DNA from: Armatimonadota bacterium
GTDB lineage: Bacteria; Sysuimicrobiota; Sysuimicrobiia; Sysuimicrobiales; Humicultoraceae
Direction: 5' to 3'
Assembly (NCBI GenBank): GCA_031081585.1
Contig: JAVHLY010000027.1
Span: forward strand, 1-39,432
DNA: 39,432 nt
The first letter of the stretch is position 1; each line of letters begins with the position of its first letter. The notes under the pieces were generated by a model. The model was not told where the DNA came from and did no database searches. It saw nothing but the letters and a program-made list of their open reading frames with translations. Below, in pieces: positions 1-9,526 of the stretch. Position numbers and translations under genes: made by a program.

Positions 1-157
1 GCTGCCGGACGGGGTGGAGATGGTGATGCCGGGGGACAACGTGAACCTGGAGGTGGGGCTGATCACGCCGGTGGCGCTGGAGGAGGGGCTGCGGTTCGCG
101 ATCCGGGAGGGGGGGCGGACGGTGGGGGCCGGGGTGGTCACCCAGGTGCTGGAGTGA
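1..157 (+). CDS. tuf: Elongation factor Tu, C-terminal fragment (partial, 5' end outside window)
   Basis: The reading frame from base 2 to the TGA at 155-157 encodes the last 51 residues of EF-Tu domain III, with the family features [28 protein letters not shown] and the terminal [12 protein letters not shown]-Tu carries aminoacyl-tRNA to the ribosome as a GTP complex. Only the tRNA-binding barrel is visible; the GTPase domain lies upstream of the window. Its place directly before rpsJ is the classical end of the str operon (rpsL-rpsG-fusA-tuf), so the S10 operon follows without a break in strand. Confidence 0.95.
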   Translation, partial: LPDGVEMVMPGDNVNLEVGLITPVALEEGLRFAIREGGRTVGAGVVTQVLE

Positions 158-160
158 GGC

Positions 161-242
161 GGGGGCGGGTGGCGGGAACGGCCGCGTCGGCGGGCCGTCG
201 CGTCAGCGACCTGGAAGGCGGTTGGGGGCGGGTGGCGGGAAC
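161..242 (+). repeat. Two 19-bp perfect G-rich direct repeats before rpsJ
   Basis: GGGGGCGGGTGGCGGGAAC occurs at 161-179 and again, identically, at 224-242 in the tuf-rpsJ gap. Each copy has four G runs and could form a two-tier G-quadruplex. The second copy ends three bases before the rpsJ start codon, where the ribosome binding site should be. Function is inferred, not shown. Confidence 0.75.
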
Positions 243-245
243 AAG

Positions 246-551
246 ATGAAGCAGCGGATCCGCATCAAGCTCAAGGCCTTCGACCACCGCGTCCTCGACC
301 AGTCGGCGGAGAAGATCGTGGAGACCGTCCGCCGCACCGGGGCGCGGATCAGCGGGCCGGTGCCGCTGCCCACCGACCGGAGCGTCTACACCGTCATCCG
401 GGGGCCGCACATCGACAAGGAGTCGATGGAGCACTTCGAGCTGCGTACGCACAAGCGGCTCATCGACATCCTCGAACCCACCCAGAAGACGGTGGACGCC
501 CTGATGCACCTGGACCTGCCGGCGGGGGTGGACATCGAGATCAAGCTCTAG
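246..551 (+). CDS. rpsJ: 30S ribosomal protein S10
   Basis: This 101-residue protein begins [15 protein letters not shown] and contains the S10 signature around [16 protein letters not shown]; both are typical of the family, whose usual length is about 102. S10 sits in the 30S head and also serves as NusE in transcription antitermination. The ATG at 246 is chosen because it matches the family N-terminus; an upstream in-frame GTG at 222 would add eight Gly-rich residues. No clear Shine-Dalgarno sequence precedes it; instead a G-rich direct repeat ends just before the start. It opens the S10 operon after tuf. Confidence 0.95.
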   Translation: MKQRIRIKLKAFDHRVLDQSAEKIVETVRRTGARISGPVPLPTDRSVYTVIRGPHIDKESMEHFELRTHKRLIDILEPTQKTVDALMHLDLPAGVDIEIKL

Positions 552-553
552 TC

Positions 554-582
554 CATACGCGTTCGCATGGTGAACGCGTGTG
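554..582 (+). promoter_or_regulatory. Intercistronic hairpin between rpsJ and rplC
   Basis: ACGCGTTC (557-564) and GAACGCGT (572-579) are perfectly complementary around a 7-nt loop. The stem extends outwards by T56-G80, A55-T81 and C54-G82, giving about 11 pairs including one wobble. No T-run follows, so it is not a classical terminator; it could stabilise or process the mRNA, or affect rplC translation. Confidence 0.5.
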
Positions 583-611
583 CGGGAGCACCAGGGGCGA
601 GGACGGAGGCT

Positions 612-1268
612 GTGACAGCGATCCTGGGACGGAAACTGGGCATGACCGAGCTCTTCGACGAGCGGGGTACGCGCATCCCCGTGACCCTGGTGGAGGCGGG
701 TCCGGCCGTCGTCGTCGACGTGAAGACCGTCGAGCGCGACGGCTACGAGGCGGTCCAGCTGGGCTTCGGCGCCGCGCGGGAACGCCGCCTCCCCCGGCCG
801 CTGCGCGGCGTCTTCGCCCGGGCGAAGGTGCCGCCGCAGCGCGTCCTCCGGGAGGTGCGGGGTCCGGCGGGGGAGGTTCGGCCGGGGCAGGTGGTGACCG
901 TGGAGGTCTTCACGCCCGGTCAGCGCGTGGACGTCACCGGGACGAGCCGCGGCCGCGGCTTCGCCGGGGCGATGAAGCGCCACGGCTTCGCCGGGCAGCG
1001 CGACTCCCACGGCGTCTCGCTCATGCACCGCGCCGTGGGGTCGATCGGCTCCTCCGACGTCGGCCGCGTCTGGCCCGGCAAGCGCATGCCGGGACGGTTC
1101 GGCGGGGAGCGCGTGACCGTGCGGGGCCTGCGCGTGGAGAAGGTGGACCCCGAGCGGCACCTCCTCTACCTGCGCGGCGCCGTGCCCGGGGTACGGGGGA
1201 GCCTCCTGGTGATCCGGGCGGCCGCGGAGCCCGGAGCGCGGGCGGCCCGCGGCCGGGAGCAGCGGTGA
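612..1268 (+). CDS. rplC: 50S ribosomal protein L3
   Basis: The 218-residue product contains the L3 hallmarks ILGRKLGMTELFDERG at the N-terminus and the extended loop GTSRGRGFAGAMKRHGF that reaches the peptidyl transferase centre. L3 initiates 50S assembly on 23S rRNA. The GTG at 612 is chosen because translation then begins MTAILGRKLGM, the family start; GAGGA at 599-603 lies eight bases upstream. In-frame starts at 567 and 570 would add 15 residues that L3 proteins lack. The stop codon overlaps the rplD start by one base. Confidence 0.93.
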   Translation: MTAILGRKLGMTELFDERGTRIPVTLVEAGPAVVVDVKTVERDGYEAVQLGFGAARERRLPRPLRGVFARAKVPPQRVLREVRGPAGEVRPGQVVTVEVFTPGQRVDVTGTSRGRGFAGAMKRHGFAGQRDSHGVSLMHRAVGSIGSSDVGRVWPGKRMPGRFGGERVTVRGLRVEKVDPERHLLYLRGAVPGVRGSLLVIRAAAEPGARAARGREQR

Positions 1269-1912
1269 TGGTCAGGGCAGCGCTCTACGACGCCACCGGG
1301 ACGCGGCAGGGCGAGGTGGAGCTCCCGGAGGCGGTCTTCGGCATCACCCCGAACGTGCCGGTGGTCCACGAGGTCCTCACCTGGCAGCTGGCCCGGCGGC
1401 GCCTGGGGACGCACAGCACCCGCACGCGCGGCGAGGTGCGTGGCGGCGGCCGCAAGCCCTGGCGGCAGAAGGGGACCGGGCGGGCGCGGCACGGCAGCCG
1501 CCGCTCGCCGCTGTGGGTGGGCGGCGGGATCACCTTCGGGCCGAAGCCGCGCGACTACGCCTACCCGCTGCCGCGGCGGGTGCGCCGGCTGGCGGTGCGG
1601 TCGGTCCTGGCCGACCGGGCGCGGGAGGGACGCCTGACCGTGGTGGACGGGCTCCCCCTGGCCGGGGGGCGGACGCGGGAGCTGGCCGGGTTCCTGGAGC
1701 GCCTGGGGCTGGCCGGCCGCAAGGTCCTGCTGGTGACCGAGCGCCACGACCCCATCGTGGTGCGGGCCGCGGCCAACCTCCCCGGGGTAACGGTGCTGAC
1801 GGCGCGCACGCTCAACGTGCACGACCTAGTGACGCACCCGGACGTGCTCCTCACCCGGGAGGCGCTGGGCGCCGTGGCGGCGCTGTGGGGAGGGGAGCCC
1901 GATGGCCGCTGA
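1268..1912 (+). CDS. rplD: 50S ribosomal protein L4
   Basis: The 214-residue protein has the L4 core GEVRGGGRKPWRQKGTGRAR, the positively charged loop that lines the peptide exit tunnel, and the C-terminal Rossmann-like half (VLLVTERHD, LNVHDLVTHPDVLLT). L4 binds 23S rRNA and, in some bacteria, represses its own operon. The ATG overlaps the rplC stop (TGATG), suggesting translational coupling. The 3' end overlaps rplW by 11 bases. Confidence 0.94.
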   Translation: MVRAALYDATGTRQGEVELPEAVFGITPNVPVVHEVLTWQLARRRLGTHSTRTRGEVRGGGRKPWRQKGTGRARHGSRRSPLWVGGGITFGPKPRDYAYPLPRRVRRLAVRSVLADRAREGRLTVVDGLPLAGGRTRELAGFLERLGLAGRKVLLVTERHDPIVVRAAANLPGVTVLTARTLNVHDLVTHPDVLLTREALGAVAALWGGEPDGR

Positions 1913-2192
1913 GGCGCGGGAGATCATCCGGCGGCCCATCCTGACGGAGAAGAGCCTGCGGGGCACCGAGCTCGGCAAGTACACCTTTGAGGTGGCCCCG
2001 GGGGCCGACAAGATCGCCATCCGGCAGGCGGTGGAGCGCCTCTTCAACGTGCGGGTCGTGCGAGTGAACGTGGTGAACCTGCCCGGGCGGCAGAAGCGCC
2101 GCGGGCAGCACGTCTACCGGGCGCCGGGGCGGCGGAAGGCGGTGGTCACGCTGGCGCCAGGGGAGAAGATCGACCTGGAGAGCCTGACCTGA
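1902..2192 (+). CDS. rplW: 50S ribosomal protein L23
   Basis: A 96-residue protein of normal L23 length with the family motifs [22 protein letters not shown] and the central [16 protein letters not shown] loop. L23 sits at the tunnel exit and is the docking site for trigger factor and SRP. It starts within the end of rplD (11-base overlap), so its translation probably depends on ribosomes finishing rplD. Confidence 0.95.
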   Translation: MAAEAREIIRRPILTEKSLRGTELGKYTFEVAPGADKIAIRQAVERLFNVRVVRVNVVNLPGRQKRRGQHVYRAPGRRKAVVTLAPGEKIDLESLT

Positions 2193-2271
2193 GTCGCCGC
2201 CCCGACGAAGTCGGGGGTGGCAGGCCCTGCCGGGTGCGAGAGATTCGTCGGAGCACGCGAGGAGCGCGACG

Positions 2272-3108
2272 ATGGCCGTCAAGAAGTTCAAGCCGACGAC
2301 GCCGGGGCGGCGGTTCATGACCGTCTCGACGTTCGAGGAGATCACGAAGACCGAGCCCGAGCGGACGCTGGTGGAGCCGCTGCGGCAGCGGGCCGGGCGC
2401 AACACCCAGGGCAAGGTGACGGTGCGCCACCGCGGCGGGGGCCACAAGCGACTGTACCGCGTGATCGACTTCAAGCGGGACAAGGACGGCGTCCCCGCCC
2501 GCGTCGCCGCCATCGAGTACGACCCGAACCGCTCCGCGCGGATCGCCCTGCTCCACTACGCCGACGGGGAGAAGCGGTACATCCTCGCCCCGGTGGGGCT
2601 GCAGGTGGGGGACCAGGTCACGTCGGGGCCGGGGGCGGAGATCCGCCCCGGGAACGCCCTGCCGCTGCGGGAGATCCCCACGGGGACGGTGGTGCACAAC
2701 ATCGAGCTGGAGCCGGGCCGCGGCGGTCAGCTCGTGCGGGCTGCGGGGGGCGGGGCCCAGGTGATGGCCAAGGAGGGGGGCTACGCCCACCTGCGCCTCC
2801 CCTCGGGGGAGGTGCGGCTGGTCTCCCTGGAGTGCAAGGCCACGGTGGGCCAGGTGGGCAACGTCGAGCACGAGGCGATCAAGCTCGGCAAGGCCGGGCG
2901 CAAGCGCTGGCTGGGCTGGCGACCGGCGGTGCGTGGCGTGGCCATGGACCCGGCCAGCCACCCCCACGGGGGCGGCGAAGGGCGCTCCCCCATCGGGATG
3001 CCCGGGCCGGTCAGCCCCTGGGGGAAGCCGACGCTGGGGGCGAAGACCCGCCGGCGCAAGCCCAGCGACAAGTTCATCGTGAAGCGTCGGACGAAGCAAG
3101 GCGGCTAG
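2272..3108 (+). CDS. rplB: 50S ribosomal protein L2
   Basis: 278 residues, matching the usual 275 or so. It contains [20 protein letters not shown] near the N-terminus and the catalytic-core loop [18 protein letters not shown] near residue 225, which inserts by the peptidyl transferase centre. The C-terminus [16 protein letters not shown] is typical. An 80-base gap separates it from rplW, one of the longer gaps in the cluster; the start is preceded by GAGGAGCG-type purines. Confidence 0.96.
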   Translation: MAVKKFKPTTPGRRFMTVSTFEEITKTEPERTLVEPLRQRAGRNTQGKVTVRHRGGGHKRLYRVIDFKRDKDGVPARVAAIEYDPNRSARIALLHYADGEKRYILAPVGLQVGDQVTSGPGAEIRPGNALPLREIPTGTVVHNIELEPGRGGQLVRAAGGGAQVMAKEGGYAHLRLPSGEVRLVSLECKATVGQVGNVEHEAIKLGKAGRKRWLGWRPAVRGVAMDPASHPHGGGEGRSPIGMPGPVSPWGKPTLGAKTRRRKPSDKFIVKRRTKQGG

Positions 3109-3112
3109 CGTC

Positions 3113-3406
3113 ATGGGGCGGTCGAAGAAGAAGGGGCCGTTCGTGGACGCCCACCTCCTGGAGAAGGTGCGGGAGCTGAACCGCACCCGGGAGCGGCGGG
3201 TGATCAAGACCTGGTCCCGGCGCTCCACCATCCTGCCGGAGTTCGTGGGGCACACCATCGCCGTCTACGACGGGCGCAAGCACGTGCCCATCTACATCAC
3301 CGAGCAGATGGTGGGGCACAAGCTGGGGGAGTTCGCCCCCACCCGCACTTTCCGCGGCCACGGGGCCGGCGGCGGAGCGGAGCGGACCACGACGGTGAAG
3401 GGGTAG
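3113..3406 (+). CDS. rpsS: 30S ribosomal protein S19
   Basis: 97 residues beginning [19 protein letters not shown], with the conserved [33 protein letters not shown] core and [16 protein letters not shown] end. S19 forms a complex with S13 in the 30S head. It starts four bases after the rplB stop. Confidence 0.96.
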   Translation: MGRSKKKGPFVDAHLLEKVRELNRTRERRVIKTWSRRSTILPEFVGHTIAVYDGRKHVPIYITEQMVGHKLGEFAPTRTFRGHGAGGGAERTTTVKG

Positions 3407-3411
3407 GGGCC

Positions 3412-3759
3412 ATGGGCGTTCGGGCCACGGCCAGGTACGTGCGCATCTCCCCGCGGAAGGTGCAGCGGGTGGCGGCGCTCATCCGGGGCCTGCCGGTGCG
3501 CGAGGCGGAGGCCCGGCTGCAGGTGCTGCCCCAGCGCGCCGCGCGGGTGCTGGCCAAAGTCCTGCGCTCGGCGGTGGCCAACGCCGAGCACAACGCCGAG
3601 CTGGCCCGCGACGACCTGGTGGTCACGCGGGCCTACGCCGACACCGGCCCCTCCCTGAAGCGGCTGATGCCGCGGGCGCGGGGGCGGGCGGACGTCATCG
3701 TCCGCCGCAGCAGCCATGTGACCGTGGAGGTCGACGAGCGGCGGGCGCCGGCCCGCTGA
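3412..3759 (+). CDS. rplV: 50S ribosomal protein L22
   Basis: 115 residues with the family start [20 protein letters not shown] and the beta-hairpin region [24 protein letters not shown], whose tip lines the exit tunnel and is a known site of macrolide-resistance changes. It starts five bases after rpsS. Confidence 0.95.
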   Translation: MGVRATARYVRISPRKVQRVAALIRGLPVREAEARLQVLPQRAARVLAKVLRSAVANAEHNAELARDDLVVTRAYADTGPSLKRLMPRARGRADVIVRRSSHVTVEVDERRAPAR

Positions 3760-3787
3760 GGGGCGCGGGCGCCCCGGAGGTGTGCGC

Positions 3788-4549
<762 letters not shown>

Positions 4550-4556
4550 GCCGGCC

Positions 4557-4976
4557 ATGTTGATGCCGAAGCGGACCAAGTACCGCAAGGCCCACCGGGG
4601 CACGCGCCGCGGGGTGGCCACGGCGGGGTCGAGCATCGCCTTCGGGGAGTACGCCCTGCAGGCGCTCGAGCCGGCCTGGCTGACCAGCGCCCAGATCGAG
4701 GCGGCCCGGCGGGCCATCACCCGCTTCATCAAGCGGGGCGGGAAGCTGTGGATCCGGGTCTTCCCGGACAAGCCGGTGACGAAGAAGCCGGCGGAGACCC
4801 GCATGGGCGGCGGTAAGGGCAACCCGGAGCTGTGGGTGGCGGTGGTGAAGCCCGGCCGGATCATCTTCGAGCTGGCGGGGGTGGAGGAGGCGGTGGCCCG
4901 GGAGGCCATGACACTGGCGGGGCACAAGCTGCCCATCAAGACGAAGTTCCTCACCCGCCCCGAGGTGATGGCGTGA
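4557..4976 (+). CDS. rplP: 50S ribosomal protein L16
   Basis: 139 residues with the L16 signature [15 protein letters not shown] at the start and [18 protein letters not shown] in the middle. L16 contacts both the A-site tRNA elbow and helix 38 of 23S rRNA. The ATG at 4557 matches the family start; GGGAGGAG lies about ten bases upstream. The stop overlaps the rpmC start (TGATG). Confidence 0.95.
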   Translation: MLMPKRTKYRKAHRGTRRGVATAGSSIAFGEYALQALEPAWLTSAQIEAARRAITRFIKRGGKLWIRVFPDKPVTKKPAETRMGGGKGNPELWVAVVKPGRIIFELAGVEEAVAREAMTLAGHKLPIKTKFLTRPEVMA

Positions 4977-5167
4977 TGGCGCGCGCCGCGGAGCTGCGCG
5001 AGCTGACGGTGGAGGAGCTGCAGCGGCGCCTGGCGGATGCCCGCAAGGAGCTGTTCACGCTGCGCCTCAAGGTGGGGCCGCAGCGCAACACCGGCCGGAT
5101 CCGCGAGCTGCGACGGGACGTGGCCCGCATGCTGCAGGTGCTGGCCGAGAAGGGAGTGCGGGCGTAG
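4976..5167 (+). CDS. rpmC: 50S ribosomal protein L29
   Basis: A 63-residue, two-helix protein: [21 protein letters not shown] then [24 protein letters not shown], the standard L29 pattern. It sits near the tunnel exit beside L23. The ATG overlaps the rplP stop by one base and the stop codon directly abuts the rpsQ start. Confidence 0.93.
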   Translation: MARAAELRELTVEELQRRLADARKELFTLRLKVGPQRNTGRIRELRRDVARMLQVLAEKGVRA

Positions 5168-5542
5168 ATGGCCGAGCGGGCGCACCGGCGCAAGGAGCTG
5201 ACCGGGGTCGTGGTCAGCGACCGCATGGACAAGACCCGAGTGGTCCAGGTGGAGGCGCTCCGGCGCCACCCGCTCTACGAGAAGGCGGTGCGCCACGTCC
5301 GGCGGTACAAAGCGCACGACGAGACGAACGCGACCCGGGTCGGCGACGTCGTCCTCATCGCCGAGACGCGGCCGCTCAGCAAGGAGAAGCGCTGGCGCAT
5401 CGTGCGGGTCCTGGAGCGGGCGCGCCTGGAGGCGGGGGAGGCGGGCGCCCTGGCCCTGGAGGAGCCGGTCCCGGCCGGCCGGGCGGCGCGGCGCCGGGCG
5501 GCCGGCTCGGGCGCCGAGGAGGGACGGAGGACGGAGCGATGA
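5168..5542 (+). CDS. rpsQ: 30S ribosomal protein S17 with extended C-terminus
   Basis: Residues 1-85 are a complete S17 OB-fold protein ([56 protein letters not shown]). S17 binds the 16S 5' domain. The 124-residue length exceeds the usual 80-90: a tail of about 38 residues rich in Ala, Arg and Glu follows, ending EEGRRTER. The tail has no recognisable fold and may be disordered. The 3' end overlaps rplN by four bases (ATGA). Confidence 0.94.
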   Translation: MAERAHRRKELTGVVVSDRMDKTRVVQVEALRRHPLYEKAVRHVRRYKAHDETNATRVGDVVLIAETRPLSKEKRWRIVRVLERARLEAGEAGALALEEPVPAGRAARRRAAGSGAEEGRRTER

Positions 5543-5910
5543 TCCAGCAGCAGAGCCGCCTGAAGGTGGCGGACAACACGGGAGCCCGCGAGCTCCTGGT
5601 CATCCGGGTGCTCGGCGGGGGGCGGCGGCGCTACGCCACGGTGGGCGACGTCGTCGTGGGGAGCGTCAAGCAGGCCATCCCCAACAGCCCCGTCAAGAAG
5701 GGGGACGTGGTGAAGGCGGTGGTGGTGCGCACGACCAAGGAGGTGCGCCGGCCGGACGGCTCCTACATCCGGTTCGACGACAACGCCGCCGTCCTGCTCA
5801 CCCCCGACGGGCAGAACCCGCGCGGGACCCGGATCTTCGGTCCGGTGGCCCGGGAGCTGCGGGAGCGGCAGTTCACCAAGATCATCTCGCTGGCGCCGGA
5901 GGTGCTCTGA
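5539..5910 (+). CDS. rplN: 50S ribosomal protein L14
   Basis: 123 residues, essentially the universal L14 length. It begins [20 protein letters not shown] and shows [35 protein letters not shown] and [14 protein letters not shown]14 forms an intersubunit bridge with L19. Its start overlaps the rpsQ stop (ATGA), indicating coupled translation. Confidence 0.97.
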   Translation: MIQQQSRLKVADNTGARELLVIRVLGGGRRRYATVGDVVVGSVKQAIPNSPVKKGDVVKAVVVRTTKEVRRPDGSYIRFDDNAAVLLTPDGQNPRGTRIFGPVARELRERQFTKIISLAPEVL

Positions 5911-5914
5911 GGCC

Positions 5915-6253
5915 ATGGCGACGCCGGTGGCCCGCCGCCGCGTGCACGTACGCCGGGGCGACATGGTCGAGGTGGTGGGCGGCAGGTACCGGGGCAAGCG
6001 CGGGAAGGTCCTCAAGGTCTTCCCGGACGTCGGGCGGATCATCGTCGAGGGCGTGAACGTGGTCAAGCGCCACGCCAAGCCCTCCCCGAAGCATCCGCAG
6101 GGCGGCATCCTGGAGAAGGAGGCGCCGATCCCCAGCAGCAAGGTCATGCTCGTCTGCCCGCGCTGCGGGGAGGCGGTGCGCTTCGGCCACACCGTGACCG
6201 CCGAGGGTGTGAAGGTGCGGGTCTGCCGCCGCTGCGGCGAGCAGATCGGGTGA
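5915..6253 (+). CDS. rplX: 50S ribosomal protein L24, zinc-ribbon form
   Basis: 112 residues. The N-terminal KOW motif ([21 protein letters not shown]) is followed by the L24 segment [13 protein letters not shown] and a C-terminal zinc ribbon with paired cysteines C81-x2-C84 and C104-x2-C107, a form found in a subset of bacteria. L24 is an early 50S assembly protein near the tunnel exit. The start lies four bases after rplN. Confidence 0.95.
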   Translation: MATPVARRRVHVRRGDMVEVVGGRYRGKRGKVLKVFPDVGRIIVEGVNVVKRHAKPSPKHPQGGILEKEAPIPSSKVMLVCPRCGEAVRFGHTVTAEGVKVRVCRRCGEQIG

Positions 6254-6258
6254 GGGAC

Positions 6259-6822
6259 ATGGCGGCACGGTTGAAGCTCCGGTACCGGCAGGAGGTCGTC
6301 CCCCGGCTGCGCGAGCGCTTCGGCTACCGCAACGTCATGGAGGTGCCCCGCGTCGAGAAGGTCGTGGTGAACATGCGCGTCGGGGAGGCGGTGCAGGACC
6401 CGCGGCAGATCGACAAGGCGGTGGAGGAGCTGGCCACCATCACCGGGCAGCGCCCGCTGGTGACCCGCGCCCGGAAGTCCATCGCCGCCTTTAAGCTGCG
6501 GGCCGGGATGCCCATCGGGGCCAAGGTCACCCTGCGCGGGGACCGGATGTACGAGTTCCTGGACAAGCTCTTCAACGTGGCGCTGCCGCGGATCAAGGAC
6601 TTCAAGGGCGTCTCGGAGCGGGCCTTCGACGGCCGCGGGAACCTCAACCTGGGGGTGCGCGAGCAGCTCATCTTCCCGGAGATCGACTACGACAAGGTCG
6701 ACCGGATCCGGGGGATGGACATCACCATCGTCACGACGGCACGGACCGACGAGGAGGCGCGCGAGCTGCTGCGCCTGTTGGGCCTCCCGCTGCGGGAGGC
6801 GGCGCCGGCCGGGGCGGCGTAG
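6259..6822 (+). CDS. rplE: 50S ribosomal protein L5
   Basis: 187 residues with the L5 signatures [40 protein letters not shown] and [18 protein letters not shown]5 binds 5S rRNA in the central protuberance. The ATG at 6259 gives the family-like start [13 protein letters not shown]. An in-frame GTG at 6250, overlapping the rplX stop as GTGA, would add three residues and cannot be excluded. Confidence 0.93.
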   Translation: MAARLKLRYRQEVVPRLRERFGYRNVMEVPRVEKVVVNMRVGEAVQDPRQIDKAVEELATITGQRPLVTRARKSIAAFKLRAGMPIGAKVTLRGDRMYEFLDKLFNVALPRIKDFKGVSERAFDGRGNLNLGVREQLIFPEIDYDKVDRIRGMDITIVTTARTDEEARELLRLLGLPLREAAPAGAA

Positions 6823-6841
6823 GCGGAGGCGAGGAGGCGGG

Positions 6842-7027
6842 ATGGCCAAGAAGGCACTGCTGAACAAGTGGCGGCGCACGCCGAAGTTCCGGGTGCGGGC
6901 CTACTCGCGCTGCCTGCGCTGCGGGCGGCCCCGGGCGGTCTTCCGCCGCTTCGGCCTGTGCCGCATCTGCCTGCGCGAGCTGGCCCACCGGGGCGAGATC
7001 CCCGGCCTGGTGAAGGCGAGCTGGTGA
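6842..7027 (+). CDS. rpsZ: 30S ribosomal protein S14, zinc-binding type Z
   Basis: A 61-residue short S14 with the complete zinc site C24-x2-C27 and C40-x2-C43 ([25 protein letters not shown]). The short type Z form is typical of Bacillota, Actinomycetota, Thermus and relatives, in contrast to the 100-residue zinc-free form. S14 is in the 30S head. GAGGCGAGGAGG lies just upstream of the ATG. Confidence 0.96.
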   Translation: MAKKALLNKWRRTPKFRVRAYSRCLRCGRPRAVFRRFGLCRICLRELAHRGEIPGLVKASW

Positions 7028-7065
7028 GGAGGCGCGCAGGGCGTGGCGGACGAGGAGGCAGGGCC

Positions 7066-7470
7066 GTGGGCGGAGTGGTCACCGACACCATCGCAGACAT
7101 GCTGACCCGACTGCGCAACGCCAGCCGGGCCCGGCACGAGTTCGTGGACGTGCCGGCCAGCCGGCTGAAGCTGGAGATCGCCCGCATCCTCAAGCAGGAG
7201 GGGTTCATCGCCGACGTCCAGCAGATCGACCGCCGCCCGCAGCCGGTACTGCGGATCGTGCTGCGGTACGGCCCGCAGCGCGAGCCGGTGCTGACCGGCA
7301 TCCGACGGGTGAGCCGGCCGGGGCTGCGCATCTACCGGCGCCGCACCGAGATCCCCCGGGTGCGCGGCGGGCTGGGGGTGGCCATCCTCTCCACCTCCCG
7401 CGGGCTGATGACCGACCGCGAGGCCCGGCGGCAGGGCGTCGGGGGCGAGGTCCTGGCCTACGTCTGGTAG
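7066..7470 (+). CDS. rpsH: 30S ribosomal protein S8
   Basis: 134 residues with [18 protein letters not shown] at the start and the C-terminal RNA-binding block [36 protein letters not shown]8 nucleates the 16S central domain and in E. coli represses the spc operon. GTG at 7066 is chosen because GGAGG at 7054-7058 is seven bases upstream; a second in-frame GTG at 7075 would give the more usual MVTDTIADM start but sits 16 bases from that site. Confidence 0.92.
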   Translation: MGGVVTDTIADMLTRLRNASRARHEFVDVPASRLKLEIARILKQEGFIADVQQIDRRPQPVLRIVLRYGPQREPVLTGIRRVSRPGLRIYRRRTEIPRVRGGLGVAILSTSRGLMTDREARRQGVGGEVLAYVW

Positions 7471-7479
7471 GAGGTGGCG

Positions 7480-8031
7480 ATGTCACGCATCGGCAAGGCT
7501 CCGATTCCCCTGCCGCCCGGCGTCCAGGTCACGGTGACCGGCCAGCGGGTGGCGGTGCAGGGGCCGCGGGGTGCGCTGGAGCGGGTGGTGCACCCGGACC
7601 TGCAGGTGGAGGTGCAGGACGGGACGCTGCTCGTGCGCCGCCCGACCGACCAGCGCCACCACCGCGCCCTCCACGGCCTCACCCGGGCCTTGCTGGCCAA
7701 CATGGTGCGCGGGGTGACGGAGGGCTACCGCGTGGAGCTGGAGATCCACGGCGTCGGCTACCGCGCGGCGCGTCAGGGCGACCGGCTGGTCCTGCAGGTG
7801 GGGTTCTCCCACCCGGTGGAGATCGCGCCGCCGCCCGGGATCACCTTCGAGGTCCCCGCCCCCAACCGGGTGGTGGTGAGCGGCATCGACCGGGAGCTGG
7901 TGGGCCAGGTGGCCGCGCGGGTCCGCGCCGTCCGGCCCCCCGACGCCTACAAGGGCAAGGGGATCCGCTACCTGGGCGAGCGCGTCAAGCTGAAGCCGGG
8001 GAAGGCCGGGCGCGCGGCCGGCAAGGCGTAG
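7480..8031 (+). CDS. rplF: 50S ribosomal protein L6
   Basis: 183 residues beginning [15 protein letters not shown], with the central [27 protein letters not shown] and the C-terminal signature [21 protein letters not shown]6 lies near the factor-binding site. The ATG at 7480 has GGAGG at 7470-7474; a GTG at 7474 in frame is inside that ribosome binding site and is rejected. Confidence 0.96.
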   Translation: MSRIGKAPIPLPPGVQVTVTGQRVAVQGPRGALERVVHPDLQVEVQDGTLLVRRPTDQRHHRALHGLTRALLANMVRGVTEGYRVELEIHGVGYRAARQGDRLVLQVGFSHPVEIAPPPGITFEVPAPNRVVVSGIDRELVGQVAARVRAVRPPDAYKGKGIRYLGERVKLKPGKAGRAAGKA

Positions 8032-8076
8032 GGGCACCGGCCCGGGGACGGGCGGTGCGGCAGGGAGTGGCAGAGG

Positions 8077-8445
8077 ATGATCAAGCGTCAGGATCGCAAC
8101 GTGCTGCGCCAGCGACGTCACCGGCGCGTGCGCCAGCGGGTGCACGGGACGCCGGAGCGCCCCCGGCTCTCGGTCTTCCGCAGCCTGGCGCACATCTACG
8201 CCCAGGTGGTGGACGACACCACCGGACGGACGCTCGCGGCGGCCTCGACCCTCGACCCCGAGATCCGGGGCGAGGTGCGGGGCAAGCGCAAGAGCGAGGC
8301 CAGCCGCCTGGTGGGCCTGCTGGTGGCGCGGCGGGCGCAGGCCAAGGGGATCCGCCGGGTCGTCTTCGACCGCGGCGGCTACCTCTACCACGGGCGGGTG
8401 CGGGCGCTCGCCGAAGGGGCCCGCGAGGGCGGGCTGGAGTTCTAG
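8077..8445 (+). CDS. rplR: 50S ribosomal protein L18
   Basis: 122 residues with the L18 core [38 protein letters not shown] and the C-terminal [29 protein letters not shown]18 binds 5S rRNA together with L5. The ATG follows a GGGAG/AGAGG purine stretch. Confidence 0.96.
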   Translation: MIKRQDRNVLRQRRHRRVRQRVHGTPERPRLSVFRSLAHIYAQVVDDTTGRTLAAASTLDPEIRGEVRGKRKSEASRLVGLLVARRAQAKGIRRVVFDRGGYLYHGRVRALAEGAREGGLEF

Positions 8446-8473
8446 CGCTGGAGGTCCCGGCACAGGAGGCGGC

Positions 8474-9010
8474 ATGGCCAGAGGGCGGATCGACCCGGAG
8501 AGCGTTACCCTGACCACCGAGAAGACGGTGTGGATCAACCGCGTCGCCAAGGTCACCAAGGGGGCGAAGCGCTTCAACTTCAGCGCGCTGGTGGTCGTGG
8601 GGGACGAGCAGGGGCACGCCGGGGTGGGGCTGGGGAAGGCGGCCGAGGTCCCCGACGCCATCCGCAAGGCGGTCGAGGACGCCAAGAAGCACCTGTTCGA
8701 GGTCCCGCGCATGGGGACGACCATCCCCCACGAGGTCATCGGCCGGTACGGGGCGGCGCGGGTGCTGCTCAAGCCCGCCTCCGAGGGGACCGGGGTCATC
8801 GCCGGCGGACCGGTGCGCGCCGTCCTGGAGGCGGCCGGGATCAAGGACATCCTGACGAAGTCGCTCGGCTCGAGCAATCCCATCAACCAGGCCCGGGCCA
8901 CCGTGGCCGGGCTGCTGGAGCTGCGCCGCCCCGAGGAGGTCGCGGCCATCCGCGGCAAGCGCGTCGAGGAGCTGGTGCCGCGCCGGCGGCGCGAGGCCCT
9001 GGTACGGTAG
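8474..9010 (+). CDS. rpsE: 30S ribosomal protein S5
   Basis: 178 residues. The double-stranded RNA-binding S5 N-terminal domain ([49 protein letters not shown]) and the C-terminal domain ([28 protein letters not shown]) are complete. S5 affects accuracy and the mRNA entry helicase. The gene that normally follows, rpmD (L30), is absent: only 24 bases separate rpsE from rplO. Confidence 0.96.
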   Translation: MARGRIDPESVTLTTEKTVWINRVAKVTKGAKRFNFSALVVVGDEQGHAGVGLGKAAEVPDAIRKAVEDAKKHLFEVPRMGTTIPHEVIGRYGAARVLLKPASEGTGVIAGGPVRAVLEAAGIKDILTKSLGSSNPINQARATVAGLLELRRPEEVAAIRGKRVEELVPRRRREALVR

Positions 9011-9034
9011 CGCGGGAGGACCAGCGAGGCGATC

Positions 9035-9526
9035 ATGGCGATCCGCAGCGACACGCTCACACCGGCGCCCGGGGCCCGGCGACGGCGGCGGCGCGTGGGC
9101 CGCGGCCTGGGCTCGGGCCGCGGGGTCTACGCCGGGCGCGGCCGCAAGGGGCAGCGCGCCCGCTCCGGGTCCGGTCCCCGGCCCGGGTTCGAGGGCGGCC
9201 AGACGCCCCTGGCCAAGCGCCTGCCCTTCCGCCGCGGGGTGCGCGCCGGCGGCAGCGTCATGACCGGCGGCCCACCGCGGCGGCGGCCGGCCGAAGTCCA
9301 GGTGCGCGCACTGGCGCGCTTCCCCGCCGGGAGTGAGGTCACCGAGGCCGCGCTCCGCGAGGCGGGGCTGGTGGACCGCGGGCCGGTGCGCGTCATCGGC
9401 CGCGGGCCGCTCCCCCACCCCTTGGTGGTGCGCGTGGCGGGGGTGACCCGAGGCGCGCGCGCCGCCATCGAGGCGGCGGGGGGTCGGGTGGAGGTAGCCG
9501 GCCGGCGGCGGGAGGGAGCGCGCTGA
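9035..9526 (+). CDS. rplO: 50S ribosomal protein L15
   Basis: 163 residues. The Gly/Arg-rich N-terminal part [21 protein letters not shown] and the signature [19 protein letters not shown] are typical of L15, followed by the globular C-terminal domain ([23 protein letters not shown]). L15 is a late 50S assembly protein. The stop overlaps the secY start (TGATG), as is common. Confidence 0.95.
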   Translation: MAIRSDTLTPAPGARRRRRRVGRGLGSGRGVYAGRGRKGQRARSGSGPRPGFEGGQTPLAKRLPFRRGVRAGGSVMTGGPPRRRPAEVQVRALARFPAGSEVTEAALREAGLVDRGPVRVIGRGPLPHPLVVRVAGVTRGARAAIEAAGGRVEVAGRRREGAR

